A DNA stretch of 64,000 bases from Bradyrhizobium sp. WSM1743 (GCF_000473065.1 NZ_AXAZ01000042.1:1-64000); one strand, 5' to 3'. Numbered from the stretch's first letter, positions 35,305 to 44,448 are shown. Notes: generated by a model not told the origin, from the letters alone. Made by a program: numbers and translations.

Positions 35305-37089
35305 CTACGCTGCCTGAACGAGTTCGCCAACCTCGCTCATGCCTACGGCACGATCGCCGAGCAGCAGCGCGGCGATTTTCGCTTGCGCGGCATTTTCCGT
35401 CAGCCGGAACGGATCGCTCGGCAACACCCGATGGTCGATGACGAGGCGTGACAGCAGCAGGCGGCGCGCATCGCCGCGCGTCTCGTGGATGCGATGCGCT
35501 TCCGAAGCGAGCGCGACGGAGCTTGCGACATGATAGAGCAGGCTGGTGGCGCGGCGCGCATCCGCCTCGTTCTCGGCCTTGCCCGCGACTACGCGTGCAA
35601 AGCCGACGGCGCGATCGGTGAGGCCGCGCAGATGGTCGCGCCAGGCCTGCGGCACCGAGGCGCTGTCGTCGAGCCGGGCGTGCAGATCAGCCGCGAGCGC
35701 GGACTCCGCACCGTGGCGGCCCACCGCGCGCCGCAGCGCATCGATCGCCACGATGTTACCGGTGCCTTCCCAGACCGAGCCGAGATGGGCATCGCGCAGC
35801 AGGCGAGCGGTGGCGAATTCCTCGATGTAGCCGATGCCGCCGCGCATCTCGAGCGCATCGCCGCAGACTTTTCGCGCGTCACGCGTGGCGCGGAACTTCA
35901 GCGTTGGGGTCAGGATGCGCAACAGCGCCGCCGCGTCCTGACTGCCGGCTTCGGCGCGATCGAGCGCATCGGCGGTGAGAAAGCTCATCGATAGCGCCTG
36001 CTCGACCGGCAGCGTGATCTTCAGCATCTGCCGCCGCCCAAGGGGCAGGTCGATGATGCGCTGGCCGAACACGACCCGGTTGGTCGCCACCGTCATCGCA
36101 TCGTGATAGGCGCGGCGCATCAGTGCCGTCGACTTGACACCGTTGGAGAGCCGCGACGAGTTCACCATCTCGGCCATCTGCACGAAGCCGCGGTCGAGCT
36201 TGCCGACGGCATAGGCGATCGCGCCTTCGAGCTTGATCTCGCCCGACGCCATCGAGCGCGTGCCGAGCTTGTCCTTGAGGCGCACGATCCGGTAGTGGTT
36301 CTGCGCGCCGTCGTCGAGGAAGCGCGGCATCAGGAACAGGCCGACGCCGCGCGTGCCGGGGCCGGCGCCCTCAGGGCGCGCCAGCAGCATCACGACCTTT
36401 GCATCGGCATTCGAGCAGAACCATTTTTCGCCGTAGAGACGCCAATGGTCGCCCTCCTGCACCGCGCGCGTGGTCAGCGTGCCGACGTCGGAGCCGCCCT
36501 CCTTCTCGGTCATGAACTGCCCGCCTTGCGTCAGCTTGCTCATGTCGGTCGAGGTCAGGCCATCGAGATATTTCGCCTTCAGCGCCTCGCTGCCGAAATT
36601 CGCCAGCAGCTTGGCGCAGCCGTCGGTGACGTTGATCGGACAGCCCATGCCGAATTCGGCCTGGTTGAACAGGAAGGTGAAGGCCTGCTTGGCGACAACA
36701 GGATATTTGTCCGGCCAGCCCATGATGCCCTTGCGGATCGAGAGCGCGTGGATGCCGAACTCGCCGAACGCTGCGTTTTCCAGCTCACGATAGGCGGGGT
36801 GATATTCGATCCATTGCACGTCGCGGCCGAACTTGTCACGCTGGTGCAGAATGGGCGTGTGCCGGTCGGCGAGCCGCGCGCATTCGTCGAGATGGCCGCC
36901 GGCGAGCTCGCCGAGGCGATCGAGATGCGGCTCGATGTGGCGGAACAGCGGCTCCGGCAGATAGATGCGCAAGAGATCCGCCAGCGCCGGATCGGCGCGG
37001 TAGAAATTCATGCCTGACGTGTCGGGCGCCAGCAGGCCGGATGATGCGGCCGCGACATCTTGTGGCTGCGCTGTGACCGGCTTGTGCAT
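35305..37089 (-). CDS. AidB-like acyl-CoA dehydrogenase
   Basis: The 594-residue flavoprotein is longer than standard acyl-CoA dehydrogenases (about 380) and has the AidB-type layout: an N-terminal extension with MNFYRADPAL, then GMGCPINVTDG, the FAD motif LTQGGQFMTEKEGGSDVG, WFCSNADAKV and a late MRGGIGYIEEF and GTGNIVAIDAL. AidB-like proteins act on branched or unusual acyl chains or respond to alkylation damage; the substrate here is unknown. GAGGA upstream sets the start at 37089. Confidence 0.9.
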   Translation of the reverse strand: MHKPVTAQPQDVAAASSGLLAPDTSGMNFYRADPALADLLRIYLPEPLFRHIEPHLDRLGELAGGHLDECARLADRHTPILHQRDKFGRDVQWIEYHPAYRELENAAFGEFGIHALSIRKGIMGWPDKYPVVAKQAFTFLFNQAEFGMGCPINVTDGCAKLLANFGSEALKAKYLDGLTSTDMSKLTQGGQFMTEKEGGSDVGTLTTRAVQEGDHWRLYGEKWFCSNADAKVVMLLARPEGAGPGTRGVGLFLMPRFLDDGAQNHYRIVRLKDKLGTRSMASGEIKLEGAIAYAVGKLDRGFVQMAEMVNSSRLSNGVKSTALMRRAYHDAMTVATNRVVFGQRIIDLPLGRRQMLKITLPVEQALSMSFLTADALDRAEAGSQDAAALLRILTPTLKFRATRDARKVCGDALEMRGGIGYIEEFATARLLRDAHLGSVWEGTGNIVAIDALRRAVGRHGAESALAADLHARLDDSASVPQAWRDHLRGLTDRAVGFARVVAGKAENEADARRATSLLYHVASSVALASEAHRIHETRGDARRLLLSRLVIDHRVLPSDPFRLTENAAQAKIAALLLGDRAVGMSEVGELVQAA

Positions 37090-37311
37090 GATCGTCCTCT
37101 TCGTTTCCGCCCGACGGCAATCCTTTGCGCTTGCCGCTTGGGATGATGTCAATCATGCTCCAGTCGCGGACAGCGATAAAGCCGCAAATTGTCAGGGCGG
37201 CATGATCGCCGTGATGGAGCAATTCGCTCTGCGGAATTGTGATCGACCCGGCTGGTTGTCCGCACGGCCCATGCATAGATCAACGGCTCCCTCTTTCCGA
37301 GAGATCACGCC

Positions 37312-38013
37312 ATGGAACATCCGAAATACAAGATCGCCCTCATCGTCGGCGCCGGCGAAGGCCTGAGCGCATCGCTGGCGCGCGTGCTTGCGGCGCAGGG
37401 CATCCGCGTCGCGCTCGCCGCGCGAAGGATCGAGAAGCTCGGCGCGCTCTGCACCGAGACCGGGGCCAAGGCCTACGCCTGCAACGCCACCGAGCCTGAC
37501 GAGGTGGAGCGGCTGTTCGGCCTGGTCGAGCGCGAGATCGGCACGCCCGACCTCGTCGTCTACAACGCCAGCGGCCGCACGCGCGGGCCATTCGTCGACC
37601 TCGTTCCGGCCGACGTCGCGCAGGCGATTGCGGTCAGCGCCTATGGCGGCTTCCTGGTGGCGCAGCAGGCAGCCAAACGCATGCTGCCTAACCAGCACGG
37701 CGCGATCCTGTTCACCGGCGCCTCGGCCAGCGTCAAGGGCTATGCGCAATCAGCGTCATTCGCGATGGGCAAGTTCGCGCTGCGCGGCCTTGCGCAGAGC
37801 CTGGCGCGCGAACTCTCGCCGCATGGCATCCATGTCGCGCATTTCGTCATCGACGGGGGTATCCGCAGTGCGGCGCGCACCGAGCCAGACGACAAGCCGG
37901 ATTCGATGCTCGATCCTGATGCGATCGCGCAGAGCTATTGGAACGTATTGCAGCAGCCGCGCAGCGCCTGGAGCTGGGAGCTGGAGCTGCGGCCCTGGGT
38001 GGAGAAGTTTTGA
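37312..38013 (+). CDS. SDR-family protein with Phe in place of the catalytic Tyr
   Basis: The 233-residue protein has an SDR-like cofactor site (IVGAGEGLSASLA), YNASGRTRG in place of the usual NNAG, and a Ser in LFTGASAS. The expected YxxxK reads FAMGK within SASFAMGKFALRGLAQ, so the acid-base Tyr is Phe while Lys is kept. This form recurs in related proteins as far as I recall, so it is probably not a random mutation. The gene is divergent from the AidB-like gene and upstream of a crotonase, with a repeat between. Confidence 0.88.
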   Translation: MEHPKYKIALIVGAGEGLSASLARVLAAQGIRVALAARRIEKLGALCTETGAKAYACNATEPDEVERLFGLVEREIGTPDLVVYNASGRTRGPFVDLVPADVAQAIAVSAYGGFLVAQQAAKRMLPNQHGAILFTGASASVKGYAQSASFAMGKFALRGLAQSLARELSPHGIHVAHFVIDGGIRSAARTEPDDKPDSMLDPDAIAQSYWNVLQQPRSAWSWELELRPWVEKF

Positions 38014-38022
38014 AGAGGGTTT

Positions 38023-38102
38023 GTCATTCCGGGGCGGTCCGCAGGACCGAACCCGGAATCTCGAGATTCCGGGTTCGATGCTTCGCATCGCCCCGGAATG
38101 AC
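38023..38102. repeat. Intergenic palindrome, family A
   Basis: GTCATTCCGGGGCG and CGCCCCGGAATGAC-type ends around GGAATCTCGAGATTCC. Nearly identical to 26404-26482 on its right side. Confidence 0.88.
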
Positions 38103-38121
38103 AACAAAAGAGAGAGGCGAC

Positions 38122-38952
38122 ATGACCACGGAAACGACCATCGATACCGGCACCAACGAACTCCTCTGCGTCATCCGCGACCGCGTCGCTGTCATCACGC
38201 TGAACCGGCCGGAGGCGCGCAACTCGCTGTCGGATGCGCTGACGCCGGCGTTGCGCACGATGATCCGGACCTGCGGCGAGAATCCTGATGTCGGCGCGCT
38301 GCTGCTGACCGGCGCGGGCGAAGCGTTCTGCGCCGGCGGCAACGTCAAGGGCATGGGCGCGCATCGCGACAAGGCAAAGCTCGACATGTCCTTTGACGAC
38401 AAGGTCGCCGATCTCCAGGAGCGGCAGCGGCTGCTCACCGGCGCGCTGGTGTCGGTGCGCAAGCCGACCATCGCCGCCCTGCCCGGCCCCGCGGTCGGAG
38501 CCGGGCTCGCCATCGCCATGGCCTGCGACATCCGCATCGCCGCGCAATCCGCCTTCGTCGCCACCGGCTATGCCCGCATCGCCCTCAGCGGCGATTACGG
38601 CATCGCCTGGCTGCTCACCCGCCTCGTCGGCACCGCGCGGGCGCGCGAATTGATGTTCACCGGCGATCGGGTCGATGCCGCACGCGCCGAGGCGATCGGC
38701 CTCGTCAATCGCGTCGTGCCCGACGACAAATTGCAGACTGAGGCGTTCGCGCTGGCAAAGTCGCTCGCCGAAGGCCCGCGCTTGGCGCTGCGCTACATGA
38801 AGGACAATCTCGACGAGGCCGTGCTGTTCGACTTCGAGACCGCCCGCGACCACGAAGCCGAGCGGTTGATCCGCCTCACCACGACCGCCGATCACAAGGA
38901 GGCGGTGCAGGCCTTCATCGAGAAGCGCAAGGCGGAGTTTTCGGGGAAGTAG
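38122..38952 (+). CDS. PaaG-like enoyl-CoA hydratase/isomerase
   Basis: The 276-residue crotonase has ITLNRPEARNSLSD, the oxyanion stretch AFCAGGNVKGMG (about 70-81) and LPGPAVGAGLAIAMACD. The position of the first catalytic Glu is not Glu (GAGLAIA), but an Asp follows in ALSGDYG, the place used by PaaG-type isomerases, so isomerase activity is more likely than hydration. GAGAGGCGAC gives the start at 38122. The preceding SDR gene is on the same strand. Confidence 0.88.
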   Translation: MTTETTIDTGTNELLCVIRDRVAVITLNRPEARNSLSDALTPALRTMIRTCGENPDVGALLLTGAGEAFCAGGNVKGMGAHRDKAKLDMSFDDKVADLQERQRLLTGALVSVRKPTIAALPGPAVGAGLAIAMACDIRIAAQSAFVATGYARIALSGDYGIAWLLTRLVGTARARELMFTGDRVDAARAEAIGLVNRVVPDDKLQTEAFALAKSLAEGPRLALRYMKDNLDEAVLFDFETARDHEAERLIRLTTTADHKEAVQAFIEKRKAEFSGK

Positions 38953-38988
38953 GCGCATCGGGCGGCGCCGCGCGCCCGAACACCTCAC

Positions 38989-39142
38989 CGTCACCCTGAG
39001 GCGCGAGCCGTGCGGTGCGCAGCACCGCTCAGCGAGCCTCGAAGGGCGACGGCCCGACTTTCGCCGCGGCGAACCAGATGGGCCGTTCATCCTTCGAGGC
39101 TCGTTCTGCTAAAGAACGCAGAACGAGTACCTCAGGATGACG
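38989..39142. repeat. Intergenic palindrome, family F
   Basis: CGTCACCCTGAG at the left and CTCAGGATGACG at the right, with GCGAGCCTCGAAGG/CCTTCGAGGCTCG and smaller hairpins inside. Only one copy is in this window. Confidence 0.8.
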
Positions 39143-39157
39143 GATCTCGCATGAGCC

Positions 39158-39195
39158 AAAAAAATGCCCGGCTCTGGCTTGGCCAGGCCGGGCAT
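39158..39195 (-). terminator. Intrinsic terminator of the GNAT gene
   Basis: On the minus strand ATGCCCGGC pairs with GCCGGGCAT around an inner CTGG/CCAG hairpin, followed by seven T residues, about 10 bp after the GNAT stop. Confidence 0.88.
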
Positions 39196-39204
39196 CGAGT
39201 GGTG

Positions 39205-39828
39205 TCAGGCCGAGGCTGAGGGGCTGTCGGCCTGACGGGAAAGGGCGGCGAGACGCCAGCTCGCGCAGGGGATGTCTTTGGGCGCGACGCTGATCTCCTT
39301 GTCGAAGCGCACCAGCTTCCAGTCGTCGGGATGATTGACGAAGGCGAAGCCGGATTTGCGCGCGACCGACGCCATGGCCTCGTTGGAGCGCAGCGTGTCG
39401 CCGAACATATGCTCGGCGCCGAGCGCAGCGGCGCGGCATTCCAGGTTCTTCATCAGCGCGGTGGCGATGCCATGGCCGTGCCAGCGGTCATCGACCGAGA
39501 GGCCGAACTCGAGCGTGGCGGTCTCGGCATGGAAGGCATAGCGTGCTTCGGCCACGATGGTCTCGAAGCCGTCGACCATCATGGTCGCCACGATGGTGAA
39601 ACGATCGCGCTCGCCGACCTCGAGGAAATCGTGCAGCAGGCCCTTCGGCAATTCGCTGATCGCGCCGAAGAAGCGGTTGTAGCGGGAGCGGGTCGAGAGC
39701 GAGCGGAAATAGTGCTGCAGCTCGTCGGTGTCGCGTGGCTCGACGAAGCGGACATTGAGCGCCTCGCCGTGCCGGGTGCGCAGCGTATCTGAATATTGCC
39801 TGAGGTCTTCGAGGCGGAGGGTGCTCAT
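39205..39828 (-). CDS. GNAT-family N-acetyltransferase
   Basis: The 207-residue protein has a GNAT domain with the acetyl-CoA loop in VDDRWHGHGIATALMKNL and the later SNEAMASVARKSGF helix. The N-terminal RFVEPRDTDELQHYFRSLST resembles the acetyltransferase part of protein-lysine acetyltransferases. The start may be 39828 (MSTLRLED) or an in-frame ATG at 39840; neither has a strong ribosome site. Substrate is unknown. A terminator follows. Confidence 0.88.
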   Translation of the reverse strand: MSTLRLEDLRQYSDTLRTRHGEALNVRFVEPRDTDELQHYFRSLSTRSRYNRFFGAISELPKGLLHDFLEVGERDRFTIVATMMVDGFETIVAEARYAFHAETATLEFGLSVDDRWHGHGIATALMKNLECRAAALGAEHMFGDTLRSNEAMASVARKSGFAFVNHPDDWKLVRFDKEISVAPKDIPCASWRLAALSRQADSPSASA

Positions 39829-39896
39829 GACACATGCCATGCGGAAAAGGGACCGCCGGCGCCCCTGTGATGAGGCGGCGCCGGCCTGGCGGCCTA

Positions 39897-40100
39897 TCAG
39901 GCCCGCCAGAAGGGTTTGTCAGCCTCGTAGGCAATGTCGGACCAGGACAGCCCGACATCCTGGAGATCTCGCGCGGTCCAGTTGGTGAGCTCCCGGCGGG
40001 TGCGATAGCGCTCATGCCAGACGTGGAGAGTCTCACCGATCTGCTGGATCAGGCCGGGTGCATGATGATTTGTCATCGAATTGTCGGTCAACGTAGACAT
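39897..40100 (-). CDS. DUF1127 small protein
   Basis: The 67-residue protein ends in the DUF1127 core RYRTRRELTNWTARDLQDVGLSWSDIAYEADKPFW (quoted in parts: RTRRELTNW, LQDVGLSWSDI, EADKPFW). Small Arg-rich DUF1127 proteins affect RNA turnover and phosphate or stress responses in related bacteria. AGGAG six bases before the ATG at 40100 is partly inside a small hairpin. It is divergent from a GcvA-like LysR gene, a pairing often seen for this family. Confidence 0.9.
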   Translation of the reverse strand: MSTLTDNSMTNHHAPGLIQQIGETLHVWHERYRTRRELTNWTARDLQDVGLSWSDIAYEADKPFWRA

Positions 40101-40104
40101 TTTC

Positions 40105-40117
40105 AGCTCCTGGAGCT
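40105..40117 (-). promoter_or_regulatory. Hairpin overlapping the DUF1127 ribosome site
   Basis: AGCTCCAGGAGCT is a 13-base palindrome; as RNA it can form a 5-bp stem with a CAG loop, and the AGGAG ribosome site lies in its loop and right arm. It could lower translation; this is inference from sequence only. Confidence 0.35.
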
Positions 40118-40154
40118 AAGTTGACCGCTAATATCTGCTTCCTGCTGCGTTGCG

Positions 40155-40170
40155 ACAAACGACAATTTGT
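40155..40170. promoter_or_regulatory. Possible LysR-type site between DUF1127 and LysR genes
   Basis: ACAAA-n6-TTTGT is an inverted repeat 41 bp upstream of the LysR-type start and inside the divergent promoter region, where such regulators usually bind. Confidence 0.35.
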
Positions 40171-40210
40171 ACCTTTTCGCATGAATTAACGTCATGTATC
40201 CTGCTGCCAA

Positions 40211-41110
40211 ATGACTGCCAGATTGCCGTCCCTGAACGGATTGCGGGCGTTCGAGGCCGCCGCGCGCCATCTCAGCTTCACGCTGGCCGCCAGCGAGCTG
40301 AACGTGACCCAGACCGCGATCAGCCATCAGATCCGCAGGCTGGAGGAGGAGCTCGGCATCCGCCTGTTCATCCGGCAGAACCGGGCGCTGGCGCTGACGC
40401 CGGAGGCGCGCGACTACCTCCCGGGCGTCCGTGCCGCCTTCAACGACCTCCGCCTCGCGACCGACCGCCTGCTGCGGAAGGAGGACGACAAGGTGCTGAC
40501 GGTGTCGACGTTGGCCTCGCTCGCGGCAAAATGGCTGCTGCCGCGGCTGACCGATTTCCAGGAGCAGCATCCCGGCATCGACGTGCGCATCACCACCTCG
40601 ACCAGCCTCGTCGATTTCCAACGCGACAATGTCGATGCCGCGATCCGCTATGGCCGCGGCCAGTGGCCGGGCGTGCGCGCCGACTGGCTGATGGCGGACG
40701 AGCTGTTTCCGGTGTGCAGCCCGTCACTGCTGCGCGGTGACAAGCCGCTGCGCCGGCCCGAGGATCTGCGCAACCATCCACTGCTGCACACATCCAACGC
40801 CAACAGCGACGATTGGCGGTTGTGGCTGACCGCGGCGGGCCTGCCGGCTGACATCGCCAGGCAGCCTGGCATCACCTTCGACATGATCTTCATGACCATC
40901 CAGGCCGCGATCGACGGCATCGGCGTGGCGATGGGGCGGACCTCCTACGTCCAGGACGACATCGCCAAGGGTCGGCTGGTGGTCCCCTTCAAGATCGCGC
41001 TGCCGGCCGATGCCGGGTTCTACTTGGTCGCGCCGGAGGGGGGCCGCGAGGCGTCGAAGCTTGCCGCGTTCCGGCAGTGGGTGCTCGCGGCAGCGCAGAA
41101 TAGAGCCTGA
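40211..41110 (+). CDS. LysR-family regulator, GcvA-like
   Basis: The 299-residue protein has the LysR winged helix LNGLRAFEAAARHLSFTLAA, then LNVTQTAISHQIRRLEEELG (about 29-48), and a periplasmic-binding-like effector domain. The phrase RYGRGQWPGVRADWL and the spacing of the effector domain match GcvA-type regulators. GcvA proteins in rhizobia often control the gene opposite; here that is the DUF1127 gene. The start at 40211 gives a standard N-terminus, with no clear ribosome site. Confidence 0.9.
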   Translation: MTARLPSLNGLRAFEAAARHLSFTLAASELNVTQTAISHQIRRLEEELGIRLFIRQNRALALTPEARDYLPGVRAAFNDLRLATDRLLRKEDDKVLTVSTLASLAAKWLLPRLTDFQEQHPGIDVRITTSTSLVDFQRDNVDAAIRYGRGQWPGVRADWLMADELFPVCSPSLLRGDKPLRRPEDLRNHPLLHTSNANSDDWRLWLTAAGLPADIARQPGITFDMIFMTIQAAIDGIGVAMGRTSYVQDDIAKGRLVVPFKIALPADAGFYLVAPEGGREASKLAAFRQWVLAAAQNRA

Positions 41111-41164
41111 AGGGCGCGATTTCCCCTAAGAGCGGCGAGGGAGCGCACCTGACGTGCGGCGAGA

Positions 41165-41578
41165 CTACAGCTCCACCACCACGTAGTCGCTCTCGATCCT
41201 GACCGGGATCGTCTCGGCCACATACGGTCCCTTCACCATGCTCGCGCCCGGCTCGACATGGGCCGGATAGGCTTTCACGCGAAAGCGGCGGGGGTCGCAA
41301 TAGGATTGACCGGTGCGGATGTCGAACTCCCAGCCGTGCCAAGGGCAGCGGATGATCTCGCCGAGTTTCGTATATTCGATCTCGCCGGGATCCGTCGATT
41401 GCGCGAGGCCGATCAGCGGGCCCTCGCACAATGCCGCACCCTGATGCGGGCAGCGGTTCATCAGGCCGAAATATTCGCCCTTGATGTTGAAGACCGCGAT
41501 CGGCCGTCCGTCGATCTCCAGGAATTTTCGCGTGCCCGGCGGAAGCTCATCCACTGGCGCAATGACGTGACGCGCCAT
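41165..41578 (-). CDS. Rieske [2Fe-2S] ferredoxin-type protein
   Basis: The 137-residue protein is a lone Rieske domain: first cluster motif NRCPHQGAAL at about 42 and second RCPWHGWEFD at about 77, giving the two Cys and two His ligands. It probably passes electrons to an oxygenase. Its ATG shares the A of the TGA stop of the amidohydrolase before it (TGATG), so translation is coupled. No oxygenase gene lies next to it. Confidence 0.92.
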   Translation of the reverse strand: MARHVIAPVDELPPGTRKFLEIDGRPIAVFNIKGEYFGLMNRCPHQGAALCEGPLIGLAQSTDPGEIEYTKLGEIIRCPWHGWEFDIRTGQSYCDPRRFRVKAYPAHVEPGASMVKGPYVAETIPVRIESDYVVVEL

Positions 41579-42687
41579 CAGTTTATTCCGTAGAGTTTCT
41601 TCGCATTGCCGAGGTAGAACGCCTCGCGATTGGCCTCGCTGACGCCCGCAGCCAAGACACGGGAAGGCTCGTCGTAGTCCCAATGCGGATAATCGGTGGC
41701 GAACAAGAGCCGATCCCAGCCAATCCACTTGATGATGTCGAACAGGTCCTCGCGCCGCTCCGGATCCTCCATCGGCTGCGTCGTCCACCACACCTGCTCG
41801 CGGATGTATTCCGACGGCGGCCGTTTGACATGCGGGACCTCGCTGCGTAGCCGCTGCCAGGCCTTGTCCAGCCGCCACGCCAGCGACGGCGCCCAGCCGA
41901 AGCCGGCCTCGATCATCACCATCTTCAGTTTCGGGAAGCACTCGAACACGCCTTCGAGCACGAGACTCGCCAGCGCCGATTGCTGACATTGCGAGTGGCC
42001 GACCATCTCCTCGATGTAGTAGGACGGCCAGCCCGAGGGCGTGATCGGGTTACCGCCGAAACCGAAGGCGTGAACGCCGACGGGAAGGCCCGCCTCTTCC
42101 GCGGCCTGGTAGATCGGCCAGTAGCGACGCTGGCCGAGCGGCTCGACATTGCGGCTGAGCAGCAGCACCTGCACGAAATTCTTGTCGCCGGCGCGCTCGC
42201 GGATCTCGGCGGCGGCCGACAGCCCATCCTCATTGCCGACGACGATGGACGCCTTCAGCCGCTTGTCCTTGCTGGTCCATTTGTCGATCTGCCAGTCGTT
42301 GATCGCCGAGCACAGCGCGGCCGAGAGTTCGTGATTGCGGATGCCCTGCCCGGTGTTGAGCGGATTGAGCACCCCTAACTGCACGTTGTTGGGATCGAGC
42401 AGCTGCTTCTGCATGAAGGAGAGCGAGGAGCCTTGCGGGCCGCCTTCCGGCGGATAGGCATCGCGGCGCGAGGCGTTGGGCTGGGCCTTCGGATAGGGCG
42501 GGCCTTCCATCATGCCCTGATAGGCGTGGACGCCGTAGACTTCGAGGTGATGCTGCCAGCGTTTGGCGAGGTAGGGATAAAGCTCGGTGCGAGTGGCGCG
42601 TGCCGGATGGATGTCGCAGTCCGCGATTGCGGTTTTGACGGTCAGTGGGGAAGCGGCTTCTTGGTTCTCGCGGAACTGGATATTCAT
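41578..42687 (-). CDS. Amidohydrolase-2-family (ACMSD-like) metal hydrolase
   Basis: The 369-residue TIM-barrel hydrolase starts its metal site with ADCDIHP at about 22, continues with the His in GVHAFGFGG, IEAGFGW and ends with the Asp in FATDYPHWDYD. PF04909 members decarboxylate or hydrolyse aromatic acids. It shares layout and motifs with the gene at 42713, so they are tandem paralogues, and it overlaps the Rieske gene by one base. Confidence 0.9.
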   Translation of the reverse strand: MNIQFRENQEAASPLTVKTAIADCDIHPARATRTELYPYLAKRWQHHLEVYGVHAYQGMMEGPPYPKAQPNASRRDAYPPEGGPQGSSLSFMQKQLLDPNNVQLGVLNPLNTGQGIRNHELSAALCSAINDWQIDKWTSKDKRLKASIVVGNEDGLSAAAEIRERAGDKNFVQVLLLSRNVEPLGQRRYWPIYQAAEEAGLPVGVHAFGFGGNPITPSGWPSYYIEEMVGHSQCQQSALASLVLEGVFECFPKLKMVMIEAGFGWAPSLAWRLDKAWQRLRSEVPHVKRPPSEYIREQVWWTTQPMEDPERREDLFDIIKWIGWDRLLFATDYPHWDYDEPSRVLAAGVSEANREAFYLGNAKKLYGIN

Positions 42688-42712
42688 CGCCTTGCCTCCT
42701 TTGGCAGCGGGC

Positions 42713-43771
42713 TCACGTCAGGCGGGGATACGTTGCATGGGGATTGTCGATCATGATCTTGCGCACGAGATCGGGGGACAGACCTTCGGGCAGCGCGTCC
42801 TGGCCGTCGAACTGCCAGTGCGGATAGTCCGTGGAGAATAGGACCAATTCGTCGGACTGCATATGCTCAAACAGGCGAATTAATGTCTCAGGTTCCGGCG
42901 GCGCATCAAATGGCTGTAACGAGAAGCGGATGTTGCTGCGCACAATCTCCAGCGGCGCGCGATCGACCCACGGTGTCTCCATCCGCACCCCACGCCAGAA
43001 CTTGTGCAGGCGCCAGAGATAGGGCGCGATCCAGGAGACGCCGGACTCCAGCATCACCATTTTCAGCCGCGGATGTTTGGCGAACACGCCTTCGACGATC
43101 AGGCTGGTGAGCTGGGTCTGGAACGCCTGGGCCTGCCCGACATAATCCTCAATGTGATACGACCCCCAACCCACGGCGGTCGGCGGATTGTGATAGGCGG
43201 AACCGGCGTGGATGCCAACCGCGAGTTCCAGACGTTCGGCGGCCTCATAGATCGGCCATAGTGCGCGCTTGCCCAGCGGAGTATCGCCCATCACCAGCAT
43301 GAGCACTTGCACGAAGCGCTTGTCCTGTGCGCAGCGCTCGATCTCGGCGACCGCTTTCTCGACGCTTTGCGTGGGGATCACGATGGAGCCGCGCAGTCGT
43401 GAATCGCGATCGAGCCATTCCTTCGCCAGCCAGTCGTTCAGCGCGCGGCAGAACGCGGCCTGCATATCCTCGGAGAACACCATCTGCACGCCGTACAGCG
43501 GATTGCAGATGGCATGCTTGAGCTGGAAGGGATCGAGCACGTGTCGCTGCATGTCCGACAGGCTCTCGCCGGGTTTGCCGGTCTCGGGCCGCCAGTCCGG
43601 CCGCGCCGTGATCGGCGAGTTCTGCGGATAGGATTGCGAGAGGAGGTCGACCATGCCGCGCGTCGTCACCTGATCGCGCCAATAGTCGTTCAGGTACGGC
43701 AGCAGGCTGGTCAGATGCGGCACGGCCGGATGCACGTCGCAATCGATGCCGCCGGCGATCAGGGACGCCAT
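42713..43771 (-). CDS. Amidohydrolase-2-family metal hydrolase (paralogue)
   Basis: The 352-residue protein has IDCDVHP at about 8, GIHAGSAYH, LESGVSW and FSTDYPHWQFD, the same set as its neighbour at 41578. GGGAG before the ATG at 43771 sets the start; a longer frame adds only low-complexity sequence. It is the first gene of a three-gene operon (two hydrolases, then Rieske) with 25 bp to the next gene. The pair may form a heteromer or act in sequence. Confidence 0.9.
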   Translation of the reverse strand: MASLIAGGIDCDVHPAVPHLTSLLPYLNDYWRDQVTTRGMVDLLSQSYPQNSPITARPDWRPETGKPGESLSDMQRHVLDPFQLKHAICNPLYGVQMVFSEDMQAAFCRALNDWLAKEWLDRDSRLRGSIVIPTQSVEKAVAEIERCAQDKRFVQVLMLVMGDTPLGKRALWPIYEAAERLELAVGIHAGSAYHNPPTAVGWGSYHIEDYVGQAQAFQTQLTSLIVEGVFAKHPRLKMVMLESGVSWIAPYLWRLHKFWRGVRMETPWVDRAPLEIVRSNIRFSLQPFDAPPEPETLIRLFEHMQSDELVLFSTDYPHWQFDGQDALPEGLSPDLVRKIMIDNPHATYPRLT

Positions 43772-43915
43772 CACGTCTCCCTTCTCACGTTTCCTCGCAT
43801 GTCTCTTTTTGCACCCCGCATTCAAGCAGGCCTGCCCGTTGCCCGCAACTCGGCGAAGCATCCTGTCATATGCTAGGAAGGCTGAGCTCGGTTGCGAAGG
43901 AATGGGGTACCAGGG

Positions 43916-44398
43916 ATGAAAGAGCTCGTCGGCATCGCGGAACAGATCGCGGCACAATTGATCGCGCGCAAACAGACCGTTGCGGTTGCGGAATCATCAG
44001 CCGGCGGCCTGATCTCGGCCAGCCTGCTCGCGGTGCCCGGCGCCTCCTCCTATTACCTCGGCGGCGCCGTGGTCTACACCCGCGATGCCAGGCGCGTGCT
44101 GATGGATATTTCGGACGAAGGAATGAAGGGTTGTCGGTCGTCATCGCAGCCTTACGCAAAGCTCCTCGCCGAACAGATGCGGAGCCGCTTTGGCTGCGAC
44201 TGGGGCCTGTCCGAGACCGGCGCCGCCGGCCCCAGCGGCAACCGCTACGGCGATGCCGCCGGCCATAGCTGCATGGCGATTGCGGGGCCTGCGTCAGAGA
44301 TGATGACGCTGGAGACTGGTAGCAATGACCGGTTTGTCAACATGCAGGTGTTCGCGGCGACGGCACTGAAGCTGTTGCTGCGGAAGCTGGAGGGGTGA
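43916..44398 (+). CDS. pncC: CinA C-terminal-domain nicotinamide-nucleotide amidohydrolase
   Basis: The 160-residue protein is a stand-alone CinA C-terminal domain: VAVAESSAGGLISASLLAVPGAS near residue 22, YYLGGAVVYT, and SETGAAGPSGNRYG near 105. Such PncC enzymes deamidate nicotinamide mononucleotide in NAD recycling. A CAGGG site precedes the ATG. The central part (MDISDEGMKGCRSSSQPYAK) differs from the usual sequence, so assignment of activity is from family only. Confidence 0.88.
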   Translation: MKELVGIAEQIAAQLIARKQTVAVAESSAGGLISASLLAVPGASSYYLGGAVVYTRDARRVLMDISDEGMKGCRSSSQPYAKLLAEQMRSRFGCDWGLSETGAAGPSGNRYGDAAGHSCMAIAGPASEMMTLETGSNDRFVNMQVFAATALKLLLRKLEG

Positions 44399-44448
44399 GC
44401 GGCTGTGCGGATGAAGTTAGCCGGGATAACCTCACCACCAACACTGCC

